From: Pilaira anomala
Lineage: Eukaryota > Mucoromycota > Mucoromycetes > Mucorales > Mucoraceae
Length of the DNA: 51,841 nucleotides
Direction: 5' to 3'
NCBI GenBank assembly: GCA_025716855.1
Contig: JAIXMQ010000118.1
Coordinates: 1 to 51,841 of the forward strand
Positions 45,095 through 51,841 of this stretch are shown piece by piece. The notes below the pieces were generated by a model that worked only from the letters and a program-made list of their open reading frames with translations, ran no database searches and was not told the origin of the DNA. The position numbers and the translations under genes were made by a program. The first letter of the stretch is position 1. Each line of letters opens with the position of its first letter.

Positions 45095-45661
45095 TTAATA
45101 ATTACTCCAGGCATTAGCATTATCTTGTTCCTTTGTATCTACTTCCTCTTGGATTTGCATTTGAACATATGCAAGTTTATCAACTAATGTCTTCATTGCC
45201 ATAGTAACAACTTCTTCAGGTGCTAAAGATCCAACAGTCTAAAAAAAAAATGACAGTTACTAAATATGAAATAGTCGATCTTTTGTGTGTGTGTACCTCA
45301 GCTTCAAAATAAAATTTATCGGGCTTTGCATTATAATCAAAAGCTACACAATTATAGGAAAGAAAAAATTTAGCTCTAATCAATAATATTAAAAATCAAG
45401 GTACATACGAGCATCTTTATCAGGTGGTGCTTCATATTGCGCATTTTTACTCAAAGGCCTAAAAAAAATGGATTTGTTCAACTCTAAAGGATCTACAATA
45501 TAAACAAAACCTAAATCTTTACCATTCATCCTCACTTTCTTCAAACCAGTATGTTGTATGTCTTAATTTGTTGTAGGGATCGTATTCAAAAGAGACGCCA
45601 CTAACAGGACTCCATTTAGCGTGTTCTTTAGCAACACCCTAAAAACATAATCATTAAATTC

Positions 45662-45700
<39 letters not shown>

Positions 45701-46489
45701 TAATCCAATCTATTTTATATACCTTTTTGGCAATACATTTCAACTTCAATTCATGACCTTTACGTAACTTGACTAAAAGAACGCCAGAATCTTCCTTATC
45801 TATATAAAAGGTTCAGTGATCGAAAAATAGCATTCTAAACAGATACAAACAGATGCTAACCTTGTAAGACAGGCAAATATGAAGGATTTGAAGAAGTAAG
45901 ATCTTTTGTTGTAACATCCTTGGTTCTATCATCAGTACATTTTACATGAAGTGTCAACTCAACAGAACATTCAGGACAATATTGAGAACACGTACAATCC
46001 TAAACAGTTATATATAAAAAACTTAATATTTCACTTTTTTTTCCAAAATATATCAATAAATCATTTTACTCTTGTATAACGTAATTTATCTACGTCCCGA
46101 CTATCGATGGCAACCATACCAAGACGATGAGCTAAGAATTCATCAGCAAGTACGGTCGTGTTCGTCTCAATCTCTACCATATCGATTGCTAAAAAAAAAA
46201 ATTACTTTGTATTTTAATATTTTAATTTTTCTCAACTATTTTTGAAATAGATTACCAACTGTTGGTACTTCTGCAATCATAACTCGACGAAGTGAATTAG
46301 CAACACTATAAATGTAAACACGTAATAAGACATACAAAACCCAAAAATAAAACTTTTTTCTTTCTTTCTTTTTTTATAGATAAGTATATACCTTAAATCA
46401 GTATCACTAAGTACAAAGTTGATTCGATCTTTGGTAAGCTCTCTAATAGTAATGTTTGGACCTCCGAGTCCATATGAGCCACCGTCCAT
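45095..46489 (-). CDS. RPB3: RNA polymerase II subunit Rpb3
   Basis: Nine exons on the minus strand give 279 residues: 46392-46489, 46256-46305, 46070-46188, 45861-45999, 45723-45799, 45523-45638, 45409-45458, 45297-45343 and 45095-45238. All junctions keep phase and use GT-AG. Rpb3 pairs with Rpb11 as the alpha-like dimer that nucleates RNA polymerase II assembly. Signatures: [21 protein letters not shown] (alpha-motif region), [13 protein letters not shown], zinc-binding [10 protein letters not shown], and [21 protein letters not shown]. Exons of 47 and 50 nt are small even for this fungus. The start [10 protein letters not shown] was chosen because upstream codons cross a polyA tract. A Fanzor-type element begins 123 bp upstream of the ATG. 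Confidence 0.95.
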
Positions 46490-46611
46490 CTTGTATAAAT
46501 ATATAAAAAGAGAGAGCAAAGTTCCTATAGAACTCACTAGTAAAAAAAAAAAAAAAAAAGCCTGCTTTAAACAACAAACCATTAATAATCGACCGTCACG
46601 AACAGATAATA

Positions 46612-46636
46612 CAGAGTTTCCCACTATTTTTGGGAA
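46612..46636 (+). repeat. Left TIR of the Fanzor element
   Basis: Contains an internal hairpin: TTCCCA at 46618-46623 pairs with TGGGAA at 46631-46636 around a 7-nt loop. The partner at 50386-50410 has one difference. Such a palindromic end could be bound or cut as DNA or fold in a transcript. Confidence 0.85.
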
Positions 46637-46737
46637 ATTAATGGGAAAAAATTTAAAAGTTTATAAAACCAAGTTTGAAAGTTGATGGAATAAATTTTGA
46701 AGATTAATTAGAAAGTTAGTTAGTAATGTGATTCTTA

Positions 46738-47037
46738 CATAGACATTTTAAGGTTTTACCTGTATCAAGGTTTTCCAAAGCGATAACTAAGGAGGATAAT
46801 TATTGTTTTTTTCCCCAGTTCAATCGGGTCATAGTTTTTTCTTTTGATTGAGTTTTTTTTTTTTTTGACTTCTCAAGAATATCGCAGGTTTCAGACCAGT
46901 TTCCCGAAATTAAGATACAATCCTTTCCAATTTTTTTTCTGATGTTTTTTGATAAACGTTTGGTTGATTGAATTTCGTTGATATGGGCACTGAGCTTCAT
47001 TTTTCTAAAGGGGATCAAGTCCTTCTTTCTCTTATTT
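46738..47037 (-). pseudogene. Inverted Fanzor 3' fragment in the left arm
   Basis: Minus-strand codons NKRKKDLIPFRKMKLSAHIN to CILISGNWS match 48827-48970 almost exactly. They are then joined directly to ETCDILEKSKK, matching 49380-49415, so about 409 bp including RuvC-II, the zinc ribbon and RuvC-III are missing. The fragment keeps a C-terminal tail (TMTRLNWGKKQ) and about 90 bp that the main copy lacks, so it came from a fuller relative and not from the main copy in its present state. Confidence 0.85.
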
Positions 47038-47268
47038 TTATAAAATAATTGAAAAAGTATGGTATTCAAAAATGAGATACGAGATGCATCATCATGCACT
47101 GATTAATTAGTGTAATTGCTTACGTTATAAAATACAAACAAGTTTTTTTTTTTTACCAGTCCCAAAAACCAATAACCAGTTTGATAAATGCTGTCAAAAC
47201 CCTTTCTTTTTTTTTTTTTTTTCTTCTTTGTTCTTTCCTCTTTTTAACAATTTCTCCTTTGAGTAAAA

Positions 47269-49443
47269 ATGGAGGGATCCGTTGAACAATATACCCCTGT
47301 AAGTATTTTTAACGGGTTTAAATGTATTATTTTGCTCACATTTATTTTTACAGGTGAATATATTATCAATAAACACTGATGGTAATGGTAAAAAGGTTAT
47401 GACTGTAAAGTCTTCAATTACTGGAATAGGATGGAAACCTCAATATCTTTCTATTTTGAAGAAACTCGTTCATGACGTTCATATTATTGTTACCCATACG
47501 TATTCGTTTTCAAGATACATATTTATCCAAGAGCTTAATCTTAATTTAGAAGAGTATGCAGTCCAAGGTTTTTACAAGGAAGTGTTTTTATCACTTTTAG
47601 ACAGTAAAACTGTAAATGTTAATAGACTATCAGGCAAAGTAAAGGCATATAGAGAGATGATAATCAAGTATAAAGCATCGTATTGTAAAGATTCATCATT
47701 CAAGCCAATCAAACTACCCTCTGCTCAACAAATAGCCTCATACCTATGAAGTTACAAAAATACAAACTGCTTGTACTAATGCAATCATTAAAGATTTTGG
47801 AAATAAGCTGAGAATGGTTGTCAATAAACTGATTGGACTAAAACAACGTATCTCACAATTGACTAGCGATTTGAAAAAGCAAGGCTACTCAAAAGAGGAA
47901 ACTAAAGCCAAAATTAAAAGTAACATTCTGGAACCTGCTACACAACTTAAACTGGCTATTTCATCAAGAGATATCAGTCGAATCCCAAAAGAATTCCAAG
48001 ATCAAAAGGCTATTATCAATTGTATTAAGGACATATTTTCTGCTTATCCTGAAACTTACAAGTTTAAAAAAGATTCCATTTATTATGATGCTATTGCAAA
48101 TCCAGGGAAACACTTACTTGCTTATTTTAAACTAGCAGAGATATGCGAGGCTAACAAGTTCAAATTATTCCAATGCTTTCCTGTGAGAAAGACTTTTATT
48201 CCGTCACATATGACTATTGATACTATGATATTGAACAATCATATATTAAAAAATTCCAAAAGAAGCAAATTGGATAAAGGGTACATATATCTGGGGGAAG
48301 TGTCTTAAATTTATCTTCAAGACCTTTCAAAGATTAAGGCCTAGACAGCTCCATGAAGTTCAGAGGAATTATAATGACAGATGGCATAAGTATTTCTGTT
48401 ATAAAACAAAATTCCGACACGTCTAAAGATGATACAAGTAATCCCAATGCCAGTTTAGTGGAAGATGAAGAATTCAAATATATTGAACAAATCCCCAACG
48501 AGGAGCTACGATCTACAGATGGAAAATGTGTATTCATTGATCCTGGTCGACGTGATCTAATTTATTGTATGCACGAAGATAGCACAGTCAATAACACAAA
48601 AATTTACAGGTACACGAGAAATCAAAAAGCAAAGGAAACAAAATCAACAAAATTTAGAAAGCTGCGGCAACAGTTGAAACCAAAAGACATTCAAGATTGC
48701 GAGGACAAACTCAGCAAGTGCTCGCCACTCACAGTAAAGAAGGAAGCATTTGTTGAATACTTAAAGATTAGAGCTGAAGTTACTTCTAAGATGCAAGGAT
48801 ACAATTCAAATGAAGATGTAGAGAAGAATAAGAGAAAGAAAGACTTAATACCCTTTAGAAAGATGAAGCTCAGTGCCCATATCAATAAAATTCAATCAAC
48901 CAAACGTTTATCAAAAAACATCAGAAAAAAGTTTGGAAAGGATTGTATCTTAATTTTGGGAAATTGGTCTGCTTCCCGCACAAGGCTTCACGGACCCATT
49001 AAAGGAAACGGATTAAGAAATAGCTTACGAAAAGAAGGGTTTAAAGTTTATCTTTTGGATGAGTTCAAAACTTCTAGTATCTGTTCTTCTTGTGAAAACA
49101 AGCTAGCAACTTTTAAAGAATGTATTAATCCAAGACCATACCGACGTTCGGCTAATCCAAAAGTAACATGCCATGGGCTTTTAAGATATTTCTTACATAT
49201 TTTATATCAATGAAAGGTTTTAATAACTTGTGTTTTAGATGCTTAAATCAAAACTGTTTGGAGAAACAGGCATTAACTGAAAAGGATCAAGAGAATATAA
49301 AGTATCGACTATGGAACAGGGATCTTGCTGCTGTATTAAATTTTAGGAAGATCTTAATTAGCTTAAGGACTACATCCCAGAAACCTGCGATATTCTTGAG
49401 AAGGCAAAAAGACTCAATCAAAAGAAAAAACTCTGACAGGTAA
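47269..49443 (+). pseudogene. Fanzor (eukaryotic TnpB homologue), frameshifted
   Basis: Fanzors are eukaryotic TnpB relatives shown to be RNA-guided DNA nucleases. Exon 1 (47269-47298, MEGSVEQYTP) joins 47354 onward. The N-terminal part reads SSITGIGWKPQYLSILKKL and later SHMTIDTMIL. The core has FRGIIMTDGISISV, RuvC-I FIDPGRRDLIY, a canonical RuvC-II site without Glu (LILGNWSA), the alternative Glu in LLDEFKTSSICSSC, a zinc ribbon (CSSC ... CHGLLRCLNQNC) and RuvC-III LWNRDLAAVLNF. Damage: one-base frameshifts near 47747, about 48285 and about 48351, and an intron (49186-49238) whose donor reads ATATTT where GTATTT is expected. The C-terminus after NSDR is shorter than in the left-arm fragment. 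As it stands no full-length protein can be made. Confidence 0.9.
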
Positions 49444-49492
49444 AACCTTAAAACGTCACATTACTAACTAACTTTTTCAAAATTTATTCCAT
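49444..49492 (+). ncRNA. Candidate omega-RNA/guide scaffold region (proximal part)
   Basis: In Fanzor and TnpB systems the guide RNA scaffold is encoded at the 3' end of the nuclease gene and runs to the element end, with the guide taken from flanking DNA. Here that region starts at the stop codon and continues after the LTR at 50372-50410. The stretch AAAACCTTAAAA.GTC, then CACATTACTAACTAACTTT, is conserved between this arm and the inverted left arm, which hints at constraint or recent copying. The RNA itself is inferred, not seen. Confidence 0.3.
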
Positions 49493-50371
49493 TGTAACGA
49501 CTGCCTTTTTTTGTTTTGGTAAAATCACCTGTTTCCTATCTTTTCTTCTATCGTCAAACCTTATTTCTTTTTCTTTATAAATACTCCCCTTTTTTTCACC
49601 TTTCAATAAAGTTCTTCAGTAAAAATCTCACTCAAAACTATTATCTCTTCTTTATTTTCTACACTTGCTAAGGCAGTGTGAACTTTTCTTTTCTTTTCTT
49701 TTCTTTTCTTTTCTTTTCCTTTCTTTTTTTTTTCTTTTCTTTTTTTTCCCTTCTTTTGTCATATCAAAAGAAACCGTTTTAGTGATCTTTCTCTTAGATT
49801 ACACTAAGAAGAATAAGTCTAAACGTATCGTAGTTCAGTGGTTTTAGAAACATTTCTTTCTTTTAAGAATAATATCTGATCCCACAATCTACATAAATAA
49901 AAGGCATACATCTTTAGGCTTTAAAGCTATAGAGAGCCATACTTTTATTATCTTAAGTCATCTCATCAATAAAGAACTCTTATTCATAAGAGATATATAT
50001 TGGGAGACCTTAAATATTTATCGAGTGAAACATATCTATCTTTATAAGAATTGATAATCATTACTTGTGTTCCGTTGATCATTTTCGTTTATTATACATT
50101 ATATATACTTCGTGTATTGTTAGTGACCTTTAGACCTAAACTCAACATATTTTAAAAGAGAACCATTCCTATTTTATATAAGAATACATCTTTTTTTTTT
50201 CTATTCAATTGAACTCTTTATTTATTCGTAAATTGAAGATAAATTTTGACAACCTCTACATTTCCCCCCTCTAAGTTCTTCCTTTCCACTTATTTTATTT
50301 AAAATCTTGGTTCGCAACCTAACAGCGTGGTGCTCACATTTTTCCTACTTCAATAAAGAACGTACATCACA
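49493..50371. mobile_element. 879-bp solo LTR
   Basis: Starts TGTAACGACTG and ends GTACATCACA, the TG...CA ends of LTRs, and is flanked by CCAT at 49489-49492 and 50372-50375. The left arm of the Fanzor element keeps the uninterrupted sequence (in reverse, TTATTCCATCAACTTT), so the empty site is directly visible and contains one CCAT. Inside are a TATAAATA box (49577), AATAAAG signals (49606, 50352) and a CTTTT-repeat tract near 49684-49720. No internal retroelement sequence is present, so it is a solo LTR. Orientation is probably plus, from the order of TATA box and polyadenylation signals. Confidence 0.88.
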
Positions 50372-50412
50372 CCATCAACTTTTAATTCCCAAAAATAGTG
50401 GGAAACCCTGTA

Positions 50413-50959
50413 GGCCAATTAGGATCAGATAAAAAAAAAAGGGAAAGGTAAATGTTCAAATGAATTACACTTTTAATAAAGCTTCTCAAAAACAGTTGAA
50501 GAGAGAATCGTTACTATGACTATTGATTGTCATAGGAGCAAAATCAATATTGATACAAATGTTTAGTTCCCTTAAAGAAAATAGTAAAAAAATTAAACAT
50601 ACAAAATATTCTCTGCTTTTGAGGGCTTTTAGCTTTCCTCTCCTTCGATGGAAGAGCTCTTGCTTTTGTTTAGAATAGGTAACTCTTTTTTTTTTTTATT
50701 TTGTTTGATGGAGAAGAAGAAAAAAAAAACTACACTTCCTAACAGAGAAAAACTTTGTAAGTTAGAGTTAGTCAAAAACAACCTATTCTCAAAGATTTTT
50801 ATTATTGTATCTAAATAGCGTACACGTATTTTGTATGATTTTACACAAACGAATTTTTATTTCCATTATTCTTATTCTTAGGTAAAAAAAATATAAAATA
50901 AAAACCCACTTCCGAATTTTTTTTTTTTTTTACCTAAAATCCAGTTATTTTGATTTTAT
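50413..50959. other. Interval between the Fanzor element and the DCP1-like gene
   Basis: A 547-bp AT-rich stretch containing the 3' flank of the DCP1-like gene. No gene or repeat recognised. Confidence 0.45.
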
Positions 50960-51841
50960 TTAAGGGTGTCCCATTTGGTTTTGATATGTATCATAAAGAA
51001 CATCAAAAAAGGTAGGATCACACTATGAAAAAAAAAAAAATATAAGTACATCATTAATATAATTCAATCTGATAATTTCACAAACCTGGATCATGTTTAA
51101 TAATTGTTGAATAAATTCAGGTTTAGATAACACAGGTCTACCACTAAACCTTCTTGCTACTTCTGGCCTCATCAATCCCATGACTTGTTGAGGCATTAAA
51201 GGCATGCCCATAGGTACTGACTGTTGTGGTGGAGGTGGAATACCACCATGCAATGCTTGTAATAAGGTACCTGGATTTCTAGGTGAAGCAGCTGGAGACA
51301 TGTTCATAAATGGTGGATAAAATGGCTTTGTTAATTCTCCATTAGCGATTACTCTTCTAGACATATTATCATGCATCATATTATTATTATTACTATTGCT
51401 GTTGTTATTGTTGTTGTTATTGTTATTAGCGCTATCAAAAAGTTCTTGTAATCTATTTCCTGCTCTTTCAGCACAATCAGACGTAGGTATCGTAAAAGGT
51501 TGATTCATTGTATTATGCATAGCGTGCATTGGAGGTGGCATCACATTTTGTTGCATAGGAAAAGGTTGTTGTTGTGGCTGTAATTGATGTTGACGTGGAA
51601 GTTGATTTTGATTATGATGATGATGTGCTTGGTGTTGAGAAGGTGGTGGAGGCTGGGAGAGATTTGGTTGAGGTTCAGATTGAGGTTGGGACCCACCCAA
51701 TACTTTTAATAAATCGTTTCCAACCGTTTCTAAAGGACTTGTATTTGATGCCTTTTTTAACATTTGAAGAATATCAACCTTTGAATTCACCGGTTTAGGT
51801 AATTTTGCTGAAGGTAATGCCTTCATTCCCGCATGTAACCT
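50960..51841 (-). CDS. DCP1-like decapping factor, C-terminal part (partial)
   Basis: The gene continues past the window's right edge. Visible exons are 51086 to beyond 51841, and 50960-51022, giving the last 272 residues. Most of this is low-complexity Gln, Pro, His and Asn-rich sequence, with an Asn run, as in P-body proteins. The C-terminus LSKPEFIQQLLNMIQ, joined to CDPTFFDVLYDTYQ, resembles the DCP1 trimerisation domain of metazoan-type DCP1 (pattern LTKxQLQQALLxLIQxDxxFLxxLYxxY). The EVH1 domain that would confirm it lies outside the window. An ATG at 51826 is internal, since codons RLHAG precede it in frame. Other P-body scaffolds cannot be excluded. Confidence 0.6.

Larger units (their letters stand above)
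46612..50410. mobile_element. Fanzor-carrying TIR element with TA flanks
   Basis: Ends are 25-bp inverted repeats (46612-46636, 50386-50410) beginning CAG, then A or G, then GTTTCCCACTATTTTT; TA lies just outside each. The only internal gene is the Fanzor ORF set (47269-49443); there is no transposase, so the element depends on one in trans, probably a Tc1/mariner type judging by the TA duplication and CAG ends. The left arm (46612-47037) is an inverted, internally deleted copy of the right arm plus the gene's 3' part. The right arm is split by a solo LTR. Without the LTR and its duplication the element is about 2.9 kb. Confidence 0.85.

Noticed and set aside
46277..46624. Longer RPB3 N-terminus extending through a polyA tract into the element
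   Set aside because: It starts with a non-ATG codon at the element end; Rpb3 homologues begin close to the [10 protein letters not shown] region.
49186..49238. U12-type AT-AG intron in the Fanzor gene
   Set aside because: The first bases ATATTTCTT only partly match the U12 donor and no U12 branch site is clear; a G-to-A mutated GTATTT donor is simpler.
1..51841. tRNA, rRNA or CRISPR arrays
   Set aside because: No cloverleaf with matching A and B boxes, no rRNA signature and no spacer-repeat array was seen; the GTTCAATCC-like motif in the 19.4-kb duplication lacks a matching A box.

Overview
The window looks like nuclear DNA of an early-diverging filamentous fungus, most likely a Mucorales-type Mucoromycota. 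It is AT-rich with very long A and T runs, genes carry several short GT-AG introns, and protein models match fungal versions of HEM3, ERG26, RPB3, MZM1 and an Rgf/Rom-type RhoGEF. The family-level placement is inference; no rRNA or mitochondrial marker is present.

Layout. 1-1555: gene-poor, with one GC-richer coding relic. 1556-2937 (-): glutamate 5-kinase. 2938-8142: gene-poor, with a small inverted-repeat candidate and, at about 6600-7640, a decayed tandem copy of the kelch gene. 8143-10014 (-): six-blade kelch gene. 10695-13468 (+): MEAK7-like TLDc protein, then a membrane-anchored SGNH hydrolase. 13469-21305: relic-rich (Tc1/mariner transposase fragment, 23-bp and 21-bp repeat arrays, a decayed heptad-repeat ORF, a 229-bp tandem duplication) around one membrane protein gene. 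21306-22443 (+): HEM3 with an 11-nt exon. 24527-28181 (+): DEP-DH-PH-CNH RhoGEF. 28498-29586 (+): quinone-oxidoreductase-like MDR. 31240-32399 (-): four-TM protein. 32979-39830: a 6.85-kb element with 78-bp inverted repeats and TA flanks, ending 12 bp before the MZM1 start codon. 39843-45000: MZM1, a second membrane protein of the WWxG family, an AMPK-type CBM protein, a rhodanese and ERG26. 45095-46489 (-): RPB3. 46612-50410: a Fanzor-carrying element. 50960-51841 (-): 3' part of a DCP1-like gene.

Most striking is the 46612-50410 element: TA-flanked, mariner-style inverted repeats around a Fanzor gene (eukaryotic TnpB homologue, an RNA-guided nuclease family) that keeps RuvC-I, alternative RuvC-II glutamate, zinc-ribbon and RuvC-III motifs, but has three frameshifts and a damaged splice donor. 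Its left arm is an inverted, internally deleted copy of its own 3' region, and its right arm is split by an 879-bp solo LTR whose empty site survives in the left arm. The element sits about 120 bp upstream of the RPB3 start codon.

The second system is the 6.85-kb Tc1/mariner-type unit, with a broken DD34E transposase, a MULE relic, a decayed PD-(D/E)XK-like cargo gene and a broken zinc-finger ORF. The housekeeping genes do not form a pathway; they are ordinary fungal genes whose intergenic spaces have been repeatedly invaded.
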